From positions 1 through 64,000 of the forward strand of contig DAHVYW010000012.1 of assembly GCA_027324025.1 (NCBI GenBank): a stretch of DNA of 64,000 bases, written 5' to 3'. The notes under the pieces are model-generated. The model made no database searches. It was not told the origin of the DNA and saw only the letters and a program-made list of their open reading frames with translations. Positions 17,885 through 25,905 of this stretch are shown in pieces. Within the stretch, counting starts at the first letter, position 1, and each line of letters opens with the position of its first letter. Position numbers and translations under genes: made by a program. This DNA comes from JAJZQD01 sp021847735 (GTDB lineage: Bacteria; Bacillota; Thermincolia; Thermincolales; UBA2595).

Positions 17885-18640
17885 CTAATTTCTGCGGGCC
17901 GGGTCAATGGCCTTGGCCAAAAAGACGGCAACTTCCGCCCTTTTTACGAAGGCGGCAGGCCGGTAGGTTTGGTCCTCAAACCCTTTGGTGATACTGTTAT
18001 CAGCCAGCTTTTGAATAGCATCGTAAGCCCAGTAACTCTTGGGCACGTCCTTAAAGTCACTGGCGTTATTGTTTCTCTGCAAAGTATATGCGTTTACAAG
18101 CATTGCAGCCATCTGGCCCCTGGATACATAATCATTGGGCTCAAATCTGCCTCCCGGGAAACCTGATATAATACCCGCCTTTTTTGCTGCGGCAATCTCG
18201 GCATATGCCCAGTGAGACCTGGGAACATCCTTAAAATCGGCTGTGCCTCCCGCAGTAGGTAGTTTCAGAGCTTTAACCAGCATTACCGCCAACTCACTGC
18301 GGCGGGCGGGGTTATTTGGCCCGAACTTTCCTCCGCCCAAACCGGAAATGACTCCCTTTTCGACCATTAACTGAATTTCACTGTAGGCCCAGTGGGTAGA
18401 AGGAACATCCGTAAATTTAGGCTTGGTTTGACCGGAAGCCTTTTCTTTTAGTATGGCAACTTCACCCTGAAGTAAAGCAATTTGGTCTTTCAGAGGCTGG
18501 AACACCTTATTAGCGTAACTTTTTGCAATGACGGGGTTAGTACTGCTGCCGGACGGTCCGGAATTTGCATTGACCCCTTGGGAGATAATAAATCCCACCA
18601 TTATCGGAAGCAAAAAGATATATATTTTTTTTCTGTCCAT
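17885..18640 (-). CDS. small secreted protein with coiled coil and three SLH motifs
   Basis: Exported protein of 251 residues. A signal peptide (MDRKKIYIFLLPIMVGFIIS) is followed by a short Ser/Gly/Asn stretch, a predicted coiled coil (about residues 45-75, VFQPLKDQIALLQGEVAILK) and three SLH motifs covering residues 85-250. Each begins with a form of KFTDVPSTHWAY, ADFKDVPRSHWAY or SDFKDVPKSYWAY and carries variants of the TRAE tetrad (RRSE, SRGQ, KRAE). I chose the ATG at 18640, which has the ribosome site AAGGTGG; an upstream ATG at 18682 overlaps the preceding gene. Having little beyond SLH motifs and a coiled coil, it may be a wall-bound scaffold or minor S-layer partner rather than an enzyme. 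Confidence 0.82.
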   Translation of the reverse strand: MDRKKIYIFLLPIMVGFIISQGVNANSGPSGSSTNPVIAKSYANKVFQPLKDQIALLQGEVAILKEKASGQTKPKFTDVPSTHWAYSEIQLMVEKGVISGLGGGKFGPNNPARRSELAVMLVKALKLPTAGGTADFKDVPRSHWAYAEIAAAKKAGIISGFPGGRFEPNDYVSRGQMAAMLVNAYTLQRNNNASDFKDVPKSYWAYDAIQKLADNSITKGFEDQTYRPAAFVKRAEVAVFLAKAIDPARRN

Positions 18641-18656
18641 TATTATTTCATCCACC

Positions 18657-18869
18657 TTACTTTGCTTTAAGCGTCTCAACATCAGCCTTTAGAGTGTCAA
18701 TCTGACTTTGGAGTTTGCCGACTTCACCGTCAATATAACTCTTCGTAACCAATGGGTCGGACTGGGTACCCGGACTGCCGATAGCGGCATTTACAGCCTG
18801 TCCAAGCATAAATCCTGCCAGGGATAGGATAAACACAATTCCGAGCAGTAATAAATTTTTCCTTGACAT
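18657..18869 (-). CDS. 70-residue secreted coiled-coil protein, relative of the adjacent SLH protein
   Basis: Small exported protein of unknown function. The ATG at 18869 follows an ideal ribosome site (AAGGAGGAAATAAT). The first 28 residues are a signal peptide (MSRKNLLLLGIVFILSLAGF, small residues at GQAVNAA). The remaining part, GSPGTQSDPLVTKSYIDGEV followed by a heptad-patterned helix ending DTLKADVETLKAK, matches the N-terminal part of the neighbouring SLH protein (SSTNPVIAKSYANKVFQPL, then IALLQGEVAILKEK), but no SLH motif follows. The SLH gene starts 16 bases downstream. It may be a duplicated stub or a partner that pairs with the SLH protein through the coiled coil. Confidence 0.75.
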   Translation of the reverse strand: MSRKNLLLLGIVFILSLAGFMLGQAVNAAIGSPGTQSDPLVTKSYIDGEVGKLQSQIDTLKADVETLKAK

Positions 18870-18939
18870 ATTATTTCCTCCTTGGTTGGTAATATATCTT
18901 TGATTCGCGAAACTGCTATTCATCTCCTTTTTTCTTCGA

Positions 18940-18968
18940 CAAAAAATACAGGCCTTACAGAGGCCTGT
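18940..18968 (-). terminator. intrinsic terminator of the LCP-like gene
   Basis: On the minus strand ACAGGCCT-CTGTA-AGGCCTGT is followed by ATTTTTTG, starting 20 bases after the stop of the gene at 18989. Confidence 0.9.
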
Positions 18969-18988
18969 CAGCTTAAAAATTATATTTA

Positions 18989-19918
18989 TCACTGAGTTAT
19001 TTCATAAATTATGTTCTTCCAGGTCTGTTCGGACACAAAAAGGTGTTTTAAATCACCTTTAAAATACTCATTTCCCGGCAGTGTTGTTTTACACATATGC
19101 CCCAGGTCCATCTGCCTGCTAATATGAAAAAGGCTAATCATCTGTTGGGTAGAAAAGTTGGTCCGGACATCATGGGTAAAAATCCACAGCAACTCGGGTA
19201 TCTCCAGCAGCATCTGCGGCCGTATCACCTGGGAAGCCACGGCCTTTACCACATCCGCATCATCGGTGCGGATCCCGGCCGCTGTTTGTTCAAAGGCTTC
19301 CAACATATTTATTTCATCACCGTTAACCTGCAAAGCACCGATAACATCACTCAATTTTTTTAGGGCGGGTTGATTCACGTGAACGAAGTTCGGGATAGTT
19401 ATTTCAAATTTCCTCTCCAAAAAGGCCCTGACAGCATCTCTTCCGCTCCGTTGGTATAGGTCCTGAACAGTAACCTGTTCGTCTTCCAGGTTTACGATGT
19501 TACCGTTATTTGTCACAGTATGTAAGGGTATTACTACAATCGCCGCTTGTTTGGTTTTTCTGTTAAATCCGGTGACCGATATAACCTTCAGTCTGTCCCC
19601 ATCTGACCAGATATACATAATATTAATAGAGTCCAATGAGCGATTCAGGGCAGACTTCGCTTGTTCCAGAGAATACAAAGGCACAGTGTTCTCAGGTTTC
19701 TGACGACTCTTTTTAATTACAGTTATTCCGGGACTATACCAAAAGTCTTTTTCAGTTCTTAGCCAGTGGCCCATCGTAGGTGGTATTTCTATTGTTTGAC
19801 TCCGGTATTGTTTCATCTGGGTTTCCTCCGGTACGGCCGTTTGCACAAACAAAGCCGCCAGGGTCGCGAAAAAGATTCCGGAAACCATTAGCTGGGTTTT
19901 AAAGTTTTGCCATTTCAC
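18989..19918 (-). CDS. membrane-anchored LCP-like protein lacking catalytic arginines
   Basis: Protein of 309 residues with one N-terminal membrane helix (about residues 8-28) and an external domain. The layout and a partial match to LCP proteins are visible: a segment reading SDGDRLKVISVTGFNRKTK followed by QAAIVVIPLHTVT lines up with RSDTLMVAML...ISIPRDTRV of the LCP protein at 16706, and later LSDVIGALQVNGDEINM lines up with the IDTLGGVTLDVE region. The catalytic RDTR is replaced by LHTV, so it is probably not an active ligase. I chose GTG at 19918, with AAAAGGAGGATTTTTCG in front of it; an in-frame TTG at 19945 lacks such a site. It may be a regulatory or structural LCP relative. Function unknown. 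Confidence 0.65.
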   Translation of the reverse strand: MKWQNFKTQLMVSGIFFATLAALFVQTAVPEETQMKQYRSQTIEIPPTMGHWLRTEKDFWYSPGITVIKKSRQKPENTVPLYSLEQAKSALNRSLDSINIMYIWSDGDRLKVISVTGFNRKTKQAAIVVIPLHTVTNNGNIVNLEDEQVTVQDLYQRSGRDAVRAFLERKFEITIPNFVHVNQPALKKLSDVIGALQVNGDEINMLEAFEQTAAGIRTDDADVVKAVASQVIRPQMLLEIPELLWIFTHDVRTNFSTQQMISLFHISRQMDLGHMCKTTLPGNEYFKGDLKHLFVSEQTWKNIIYEITQ

Positions 19919-19981
19919 CGAAAAATCCTCCTTTTGGTCAAACAATACTATTATTGGCCGCCGGAGGTAAAAAAATACAAA

Positions 19982-20096
19982 AGTGAACTCGTTCAGCTAA
20001 AGCTGAACATCGAAACTTCAGTGGGGGACTCTACCCCCACTGAAGCAGAAAAGTGGAAACTCCACCTAATAGAAGGTGGAGTCTTGGAATTGGGAT
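19982..20096 (+). repeat. 115-bp three-hairpin repeat, family A copy 1
   Basis: The element runs from AGTGAACTCG to GAATTGGGAT and contains three perfect or near-perfect hairpins: GTTCAGC-TAAA-GCTGAAC, CTTCAGTGGGGG/CCCCCACTGAAG and CTCCACCT/AGGTGGAG. Copies of identical length occur at 29470, 41851 and 55940. It lies between the LCP-like gene and the 3' end of the FlgJ-like gene. Confidence 0.95.
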
Positions 20097-20128
20097 CAAG
20101 ACTGCCCTTTTGGGACAGCCCTGTTAGT

Positions 20129-20464
20129 TTATTTCCTTTTCAATTGTTGATATATCACTTCTGCCAAACCAAAACTCCTGTTGTCAGCCGCTTTCAGGCT
20201 TATCTCCTGGTCAAGCATGCCCTGAAATATTTTTTCCCCCATAGTTTCTTCTAATAATCCACCCTTTTCCACAGTTTCCCGCATTTTGGAAAACATCTGG
20301 TAAATGAAGAGGGCTTCAAATTGTTTGGCTGCTTCTTTAAGCTGTTTGTCTTCCTTGGACGCAACAGCTTTATCAAGTATCTGTTTAAATTCTTGATCAG
20401 CAGAGTTAACCCGGTTTTCGTTTCTATAGTCCTCCGCAGATGCCTTAGGGCCGTCAATCCGCAT
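20129..20464 (-). CDS. flagellar rod-binding protein, FlgJ N-terminal type
   Basis: Protein of 111 residues resembling the N-terminal rod-binding (Rod-binding/FlgJ) domain without the muramidase domain found in Gram-negative FlgJ. The core KQLKEAAKQFEALFIYQMF followed by MRETV and GGLLEETMGEKIFQGMLDQE is characteristic. It would help assemble the flagellar rod through the cell wall. The ATG at 20464 with GGGTGGAATTA in front is preferred to a GTG three codons earlier. It lies 18 bases after flhP at the end of the mbl-flhO-flhP operon. The family is clear; activity on peptidoglycan is not expected. Confidence 0.85.
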   Translation of the reverse strand: MRIDGPKASAEDYRNENRVNSADQEFKQILDKAVASKEDKQLKEAAKQFEALFIYQMFSKMRETVEKGGLLEETMGEKIFQGMLDQEISLKAADNRSFGLAEVIYQQLKRK

Positions 20465-20482
20465 TAATTCCACCCGCTTTCA

Positions 20483-21655
20483 TTAACGCCTCAGTAAAGC
20501 GTTCGCCATCCCCAGCATGTCGTCGGAAGTCTTGATAGAACGTGAATTTAAATCGTAAGCCCTGTTGGCTGTAATCATATTGACCATTTCTTCAGCAAGC
20601 TGAACATTGGACATTTCCAGGGTACCCTGGACTAGGCTATAATCTCTCGCTGCTTGAGGGGTACCGGAATTGGCGGTCTGAACATAAAGGTTTGAACCGG
20701 TCTTTTGCAGTCCGGCCGGGTTGGTGAAGCGAACTATATTGAGTTTTCCTGCTACTGCCGGGACATTGATATTCCCATCTTTGTCAGGAGAAACTACATC
20801 GCCGGCCTTGAGAGGGCCGTCTTGTGCAAGGTCCACAACCACCTCAGGTTCCAGGGGATATTCTTTATCAATCGTCACAAGTCTGCCTTCAGCGTCGACC
20901 TTGAAGCTGGTCTGCGTTGTATAGGCAGTGTCACCGTCCTCAAGAGTTACCTGATAATATACCGGGGGTGCAGGTTTTTCCGCAGGAGGCAGTGGGTTGC
21001 CTTCTGCATCAGTTAAGTCCACGGGTTCTACATTTTGCAAATCGGAAACAAGGGTAGCTTCCCCTGATTTATCAGTTGGCCTAAACATGCCTGGTTCAAC
21101 CTGTTGAAGTTCACCCGGAGTCGCAAAAGTATATTGCTCTACCTGGAGCAGTTGTTTATCCCGGAAAATAATTCCCTCAGGGTTTACATTGATTTTGGAA
21201 ACGCCTTCGGGGAAGGTCAGCAATCCGCCGTCACCGGCTTCCATATTGACCAGTTCACCGTTTCCGGTAACAAGATAACCATCCGCGTCAACTTTAAACG
21301 AACCGTCTCTGGTGTAAGCTTTTGACCCATCCGGCAAAAGAACTTCAAAAAAGGCGTTTCCGGTAAGAGCCAAGTCCCCGGCATTTCCCGTGGGCTGAAG
21401 ACTGCCCTGTTCAAACAACATTTGAGTTGCCGCAGCTCTCGTACCATTACCCACCTGTATCCCATTTGAAACAACCTGCCCGTTTCTGGTCACCCTATCA
21501 GTGGACCTCATCTGAGAATAGAGCAGATCCTGAAACTCCACCCGGGTTTTTTTATAGCCGGGAGTATTCACATTGGCTATGTTGTTGGCGACAGTATCCA
21601 TAGACATTTGTTGAGCAAGCATACCCGAGCTTGCTGACCATAACGCTTGTAACAT
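20483..21655 (-). CDS. flhP: flagellar basal-body rod protein FlgG/FlhP with duplicated central domain
   Basis: Distal-rod protein of the flagellum, exported through the flagellar type III system. The N-terminal motif SASSGMLAQQMSMDTVANNI with ANVNTPGYKK, and the C-terminal VNMITANRAYDLNSRSIKTS with MLGMANAL, are the signatures of axial rod proteins. At 390 residues it is about 120 longer than usual. The extra length is explained by an internal duplication: residues about 104-198 (AYTRDGSFKVDADGYLVT) are repeated at about 236-332 (AYTTQTSFKVDAEGRLVT). The start ATG is at 21655. It lies 151 bases after flhO; that gap has GC-rich hairpins but no gene. Confidence 0.9.
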   Translation of the reverse strand: MLQALWSASSGMLAQQMSMDTVANNIANVNTPGYKKTRVEFQDLLYSQMRSTDRVTRNGQVVSNGIQVGNGTRAAATQMLFEQGSLQPTGNAGDLALTGNAFFEVLLPDGSKAYTRDGSFKVDADGYLVTGNGELVNMEAGDGGLLTFPEGVSKINVNPEGIIFRDKQLLQVEQYTFATPGELQQVEPGMFRPTDKSGEATLVSDLQNVEPVDLTDAEGNPLPPAEKPAPPVYYQVTLEDGDTAYTTQTSFKVDAEGRLVTIDKEYPLEPEVVVDLAQDGPLKAGDVVSPDKDGNINVPAVAGKLNIVRFTNPAGLQKTGSNLYVQTANSGTPQAARDYSLVQGTLEMSNVQLAEEMVNMITANRAYDLNSRSIKTSDDMLGMANALLRR

Positions 21656-21806
21656 GGTATACCCTCCTTATCCAAAAACGTTCAAAAGCCCGAACAGCAG
21701 TTGAACAATTTCACCGCCTCAGTCGGTCGGCGGTAGAGAGGCTTCCGCGTTGCGGTCCAGCCCCCAAAACAACCTTTGCATAACCGTTCAAATTATTATG
21801 TAACTG

Positions 21807-22562
21807 TTACCGTGGTTGACCGACTTCCATTACCTGGGCCAGAGTCGTGTCATGGGCAGTGATAACTTTCTGGTTAGCCTCATACGCCCGGCTTATTGTA
21901 ATCATGTTAACCATCTCAACAATTGGATTCACATTGGAGGCCTCGATAAACTTTTGTTTTATTTGGCCGACATTACCACCTGTGGCTTGTCCACCTGTAA
22001 ACAATGAATCGCCTACCTTTGTTAAAGCGGCTTTGTCAGCTACAGCCACTAGGCGGATAGTTCCGACCCGGTTATCGTCAACCTTCACATTACCGGCACT
22101 GTCCACAGCAACGTTATTGGAGTTGCCAATTTGAATACGCCCGGCTTGTCCCATTACATAATCTCCCTGAGTTGTAACGAGATACCCCTGGCTATCTACG
22201 GTAAAACTCCCGTTTCGGGTCAAAAAAGTGCCATTCGGGTTTTGCACTTCAAAATACCCTTCTCCGGCAATAGCTAAATCAAACGGGTTAGAGCTTTCAC
22301 GTAATTGACCCTGTTCGTGGGAAGTGATGACCTCGTCCACTATGGTGCCTGTTCCCATTGTCCCAATAGCCGGCCGGGGATTAACATCAGTTTGTTTCTG
22401 GTCATTCACTCTTTGCACCAGTATTTCGGGAAAAGACTTAAATAAAGCCGTGTCTTTTTTGTAGCCTGTAGTGTTAATATTGGCTAAATTGTTGGCGGTT
22501 ACGTCATTTCTGACCATTTCTGCAAGCATCCCTGATGCCGAGGTATACAGTCCTCTTATCAT
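21807..22562 (-). CDS. flhO: flagellar basal-body rod protein FlgF/FlhO
   Basis: Rod protein of 251 residues, exported by the flagellar apparatus. It has the N-terminal signature YTSASGMLAEMVRNDVTANN with LANINTTGYKK and the C-terminal VEMVNMITISRAYEANQKVI. In the middle it carries the DLAIAGEGYFEVQNPNGTFL and TRNGSFTVDSQGYLVT blocks typical of the FlgF/FlgG D1 domain. The start ATG at 22562 has the ribosome site AGGAGGTGAATGT, which survives intact right beside the insertion sequence at 22585. The IS separates this gene from mbl, its usual operon partner, so its expression may depend on a different promoter or on read-through. Confidence 0.92.
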   Translation of the reverse strand: MIRGLYTSASGMLAEMVRNDVTANNLANINTTGYKKDTALFKSFPEILVQRVNDQKQTDVNPRPAIGTMGTGTIVDEVITSHEQGQLRESSNPFDLAIAGEGYFEVQNPNGTFLTRNGSFTVDSQGYLVTTQGDYVMGQAGRIQIGNSNNVAVDSAGNVKVDDNRVGTIRLVAVADKAALTKVGDSLFTGGQATGGNVGQIKQKFIEASNVNPIVEMVNMITISRAYEANQKVITAHDTTLAQVMEVGQPR

Positions 22563-22584
22563 ACATTCACCTCCTATTAAATAA

Positions 22585-24468
22585 ATAGCCTCTCGGCATT
22601 CGCCGATTCAGATGGCTCAAGGCTTTGCTTGAACCACCTAAATTACTTTCCTCCTACTTTTGCAGGGGGATTTTTTATTTCAATATATCAGAATTGGAAA
22701 TTCCATATTGAAATTTTTTTGTAAAAATCACAAAAACACTTGACTTTTTAGAAACGCCCCAATAATCGCGATGAAGGGATTTTTTCCCTTACTAACAGTG
22801 ATAGGGGTGTTGAAATGAAACCTTTACTCGTTGCCCATGAATCTTATCAAAACTTCCTACTAGAACAGTTGCAAGAACACTATTCTGGTGGAATCCTTAC
22901 TCTTGTAAGCAAGGACTGGCCTATCATCTCAAAACTGTGGATCACAGATCTTTCTTACGTGACGACCTGGCTTTTTGATACTTATTCTCTTAAAGGTCCT
23001 GCTCCTCGTGATCCTGCCTCCATGTTGCGTTCCTACCTTCTGTTTCTTTTAACTAGCCCTACAATTGGCATTACCAAGTGGGTTGATCAATTGTATCGGG
23101 TCCCTCTCTATGCCATTCTAAGTGGCTTTGAACCAGGGGATATCCCTGGTGTGGGAACCTTTTATGACTTCTTTCAACGTCTATGGGGTTACGACAAACA
23201 AAACATCAAATCTCAAAAACAAAAACGTAAAAAGAAGAAAAAGAAAAAACTAAAAAAGGGTGAAAAGCAAGCTCCTAAAGATCCTGGTATTGTAGAGAAA
23301 CTAGTGAACCGGTTCCTTTGCTATGGATCTAAGAGAAAATGTCTACCGGGAGATCGCTTATTTGATTTTTTTCAATCTCAATTTCTTGATGTCTCAGCTA
23401 AATTAGGTCTACTTGGTGATCTAAATTCTCTTGGTGTTGCCGGTGATGGCACCCCTTTGGAAACTGCTAGATATCCAAGGAGCAAATCTACTTGTAATTG
23501 TAGTGCCCAAGGTATAACGAAATGTAACCATCCACGCCTTTATTCCCAGCCCGACTGTAATTCAGGATGGGATAGCTCTAGGGAAAGGTATTTCAATGGA
23601 TACCACCTCTACATGATATCCGCTAGCGATAGTCCATACGACTTACCGTTGTATCCCAGGCTACAGCCTGCTTCACGGCATGATGCTGTGAGCTTGGTTG
23701 CTAGTTCAATTGAATTTTCGCAACGATTCTCCTTGGGCACAATTGGAAGAATGCTTCTTGATGCTGCTCATGATGCGGAAGCTATTTACGAGTTGCTAAT
23801 TCACCAGAAAATTGAGCCTTTTATTGACCTTAACCCCAGAACAAAAAAGAACTATAGCTCTGACGGTGATATTAAAATCTCATCTAAAGGCATCCCCATA
23901 TGTCCCATTGATAAAGAAATGAAACCAAATGGATACGATATTTCCCAGAAACGTCAAAAATGGAGATGTTCTCTTGCCTGTGGAACTAAAAATTCATGCA
24001 AAAACCCTTGCTCTTCTGCCAAATACGGTCGTACATTCCATACTTTTTCAAAAGATAATCTACGGCTTTTCACCAAAACGCCCAGGTCTTCAGACAAGTG
24101 GCAACTCACTTACAAGCGGCGTACTTCTATTGAACGTTCTAATAAACGGGAAAAAATTGATTATCACTTGGAAGCCGGCCGCCACCGTTCCACTAAAATG
24201 TGGTACATCCGTATTTACTGCATCATGATGTGCCAACACATTGATGCCTGGTACAGTGAGAAGAAAAAAACCTTGAAATTCTCAGAGCTAATTTTAAATC
24301 AAGCTGTTTAGAACTAACTTTTAAAAAATTCACATTGCTAGGTTTATTTGACATGCCCTTTTTTATAAATTCAAGAAACCAACCCACTCTCTTCTAGCCA
24401 ATCAGGATAATTTCCAGTAATTTATTTCCAACTTAACCTTAAAGTGCTTTTTTATTCCGAGAGGCTAT
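22585..24468 (+). mobile_element. 1,884-bp insertion sequence with 12-bp inverted repeats and ATAA target duplication
   Basis: Terminal inverted repeats ATAGCCTCTCGG (22585-22596 and its complement at 24457-24468; 14 of 15 match when extended) enclose one transposase gene. The direct repeat ATAA lies at both outer edges (22581-22584 and 24469-24472). Removing the IS and one ATAA restores a normal mbl end and an mbl-flhO gap of about 14 bases. The intact ends and open reading frame suggest a recent insertion. Inside the left end, AAGGGA-TTTTT-TCCCTT forms a hairpin just before the transposase gene. Confidence 0.93.
22815..24311 (+). CDS. DDE transposase (IS4/IS5-like superfamily)
   Basis: Transposase of the surrounding insertion sequence, 498 residues and apparently intact. 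Candidate catalytic residues are the Asp in VAGDGTPLET, the Asp in LLDAAHDAEAIY and the Glu in RRTSIERSNKREK, which is the C-terminal signature of DDE_Tnp_1 enzymes with an R/K spacing after the Glu. A very lysine-rich stretch lies at about residues 134-158. A cysteine-containing segment (CSAQGITKCNHPR) sits between the first and second catalytic residues. The start ATG at 22815 is preceded by GATAGGGGTGTTGAA, and a TTGACT box is seen near 22740. The IS family is uncertain; IS1182-like or an unclassified group are both possible. Confidence 0.88.
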   Translation: MKPLLVAHESYQNFLLEQLQEHYSGGILTLVSKDWPIISKLWITDLSYVTTWLFDTYSLKGPAPRDPASMLRSYLLFLLTSPTIGITKWVDQLYRVPLYAILSGFEPGDIPGVGTFYDFFQRLWGYDKQNIKSQKQKRKKKKKKKLKKGEKQAPKDPGIVEKLVNRFLCYGSKRKCLPGDRLFDFFQSQFLDVSAKLGLLGDLNSLGVAGDGTPLETARYPRSKSTCNCSAQGITKCNHPRLYSQPDCNSGWDSSRERYFNGYHLYMISASDSPYDLPLYPRLQPASRHDAVSLVASSIEFSQRFSLGTIGRMLLDAAHDAEAIYELLIHQKIEPFIDLNPRTKKNYSSDGDIKISSKGIPICPIDKEMKPNGYDISQKRQKWRCSLACGTKNSCKNPCSSAKYGRTFHTFSKDNLRLFTKTPRSSDKWQLTYKRRTSIERSNKREKIDYHLEAGRHRSTKMWYIRIYCIMMCQHIDAWYSEKKKTLKFSELILNQAV

Positions 24469-25493
24469 ATAACTTTTTTGGCCAGTTTATTGGCCTCGGG
24501 TAATACACCTATCATCGATAAGGCCTTCCCTGTGCCAAGTGCGACACAAGAAAGGGGGTCCTCCGCAACGTAAACAGGCAGGGAGGTTTCTTTACTTATT
24601 AAAGTATCCAGGCCGTTAAGCAAAGACCCGCCGCCCGTCATGACAATTCCTTTATTGATTATATCGGCGGACAGTTCCGGGGGTGTTTTCTCAAGCACCT
24701 CTTTAACTGACCCTACCACGGCTTCGATAGTTTCCTGCATCGCATCAAAAGTCTGTCTACTCGATATGGTAACTGTTTTCGGCAGCCCGGAAACGAGGTC
24801 GCGGCCCCGAATTTCCATAGTGGTACTCTGCGTCTTGCCCTGAGGATAAGCGGTTCCAACGTTTATCTTTAGTTCCTCGGCAGTTCTTTCCCCAATCATT
24901 AGGTTGAATTCACGGCGGATAAATCTCACTATAGCTTCGTCGAACTTGTCCCCTCCAACCCTCAAAGAAGCGCTGGCAACAATGCCTCCGAGGGAAAGCA
25001 CAGCAACGTCCGTTGTCCCTCCACCTATATCAACAACCATACTTCCACTCGGTTCGGAAATATCCAAACCGGCTCCAAGTGCGGCAGCCAAGGGCTCTTC
25101 AATAAGGTGAGCTTGTCTTGCACCAGCCTGCAAAGCAGCCTGACGGACGGCCCTTTCTTCCACACCGGTCACCCCCGAGGGGATACAGACCATTATTCGC
25201 GGGCGGAAGAAAAAATTTCGACCACAGGCCTTGGTAATGAAGTAGCGGAGCATTTTTTCCGTGACATCATAATCGGCAATAACGCCTTCCCTCAGGGGAC
25301 GGGTGGCTATGATGTTCCCCGGGGTACGTCCAAGCATTCGCCGAGCTTCCTCGCCTAAGGCAATAACCCTTCCAGTATCTTTTTCCATTGCCACTACTGA
25401 CGGTTCTCTAAGAACAATGCCTTTTCCTTTAACAAAAACCAATACACTGGCTGTCCCTAAATCCACACCTATGTCTGAACCAAACCAGAACAT
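24465..25493 (-). CDS. mbl: MreB-like actin homologue Mbl
   Basis: Cytoskeletal actin-family ATPase that guides cell-wall synthesis along the cell length. The 342-residue protein has IGVDLGTASVLVFVKGKGIV (phosphate 1), IEEPLAAALGAGL, MVVDIGGGTTDVAV (phosphate 2), and MTGGGSLLNGLD (adenosine). I chose ATG at 25493 (MFWFGSDIG), preceded by AAAGGGGAAAACTTA; an ATG 8 codons earlier exists. Its position after spoIIID and before flhO identifies it as Mbl rather than MreB. The stop codon TAG lies inside the right inverted repeat of the insertion sequence; the reconstructed ancestral end reads GTT ATT TAA, so the protein ends ...KKVI in both forms. Confidence 0.93.
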   Translation of the reverse strand: MFWFGSDIGVDLGTASVLVFVKGKGIVLREPSVVAMEKDTGRVIALGEEARRMLGRTPGNIIATRPLREGVIADYDVTEKMLRYFITKACGRNFFFRPRIMVCIPSGVTGVEERAVRQAALQAGARQAHLIEEPLAAALGAGLDISEPSGSMVVDIGGGTTDVAVLSLGGIVASASLRVGGDKFDEAIVRFIRREFNLMIGERTAEELKINVGTAYPQGKTQSTTMEIRGRDLVSGLPKTVTISSRQTFDAMQETIEAVVGSVKEVLEKTPPELSADIINKGIVMTGGGSLLNGLDTLISKETSLPVYVAEDPLSCVALGTGKALSMIGVLPEANKLAKKVI

Positions 25494-25620
25494 TAAGTTT
25501 TCCCCTTTCCAGTACATATCTAAACCTTAATAAAAAACTGCATCAATTGTCATTAATAATGGTCATAAATTGCTAAATCTAATATTCTACACAATAGGGG
25601 AAAATCCTCTTTTTTTTATC

Positions 25621-25875
25621 TTATTCTGCCATTTCTTGATATTTTTTTCGGGTGGCTTCTCCTCCTCTGAGGTGGCGTTCGGCTTTATTAAATTCAAGAA
25701 TATCTTTAATCTGAATAGCCAACTTCTTGTTAACACCAGGCAGCCGTTCGGTCATGTCTTTATGTACAGTGCTCTTGCTGACCCCAAATACTGCTGCTGC
25801 CTGCCTGACCGTGGCCCTGGATTCAAGAATGTAGGAACTAATATCAAGCACGCGTCTCCTAATATAGTCTTGCAT
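25621..25875 (-). CDS. spoIIID: sporulation transcription factor SpoIIID
   Basis: DNA-binding regulator of mother-cell gene expression during sporulation. The 84-residue protein consists of a helix-turn-helix (VRQAAAVFGVSKSTVHKDMT) with flanking helices and a basic C-terminal part (AERHLRGGEATRKKYQ), as in known SpoIIID. I chose ATG at 25875 (MQDYIRRRVL), preceded by GGGGGGGTAAACAG; longer in-frame starts upstream lack a site. It sits between spoIID and mbl as in Bacillus. A possible sigma-E promoter is noted just upstream. About 127 bases separate its stop from the mbl start. Confidence 0.95.
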   Translation of the reverse strand: MQDYIRRRVLDISSYILESRATVRQAAAVFGVSKSTVHKDMTERLPGVNKKLAIQIKDILEFNKAERHLRGGEATRKKYQEMAE

Positions 25876-25905
25876 CTGTTTACCCCCCCGTCGATTACTA
25901 ATAAA

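Noticed and set aside
21656..21806. GC-rich hairpins between flhO and flhP as a cyclic-di-GMP riboswitch
   Set aside because: CCGC-AAC-GCGG and ACCGCC/GGCGGT hairpins are present, but I could not match the conserved GEMM core or receptor pairing.
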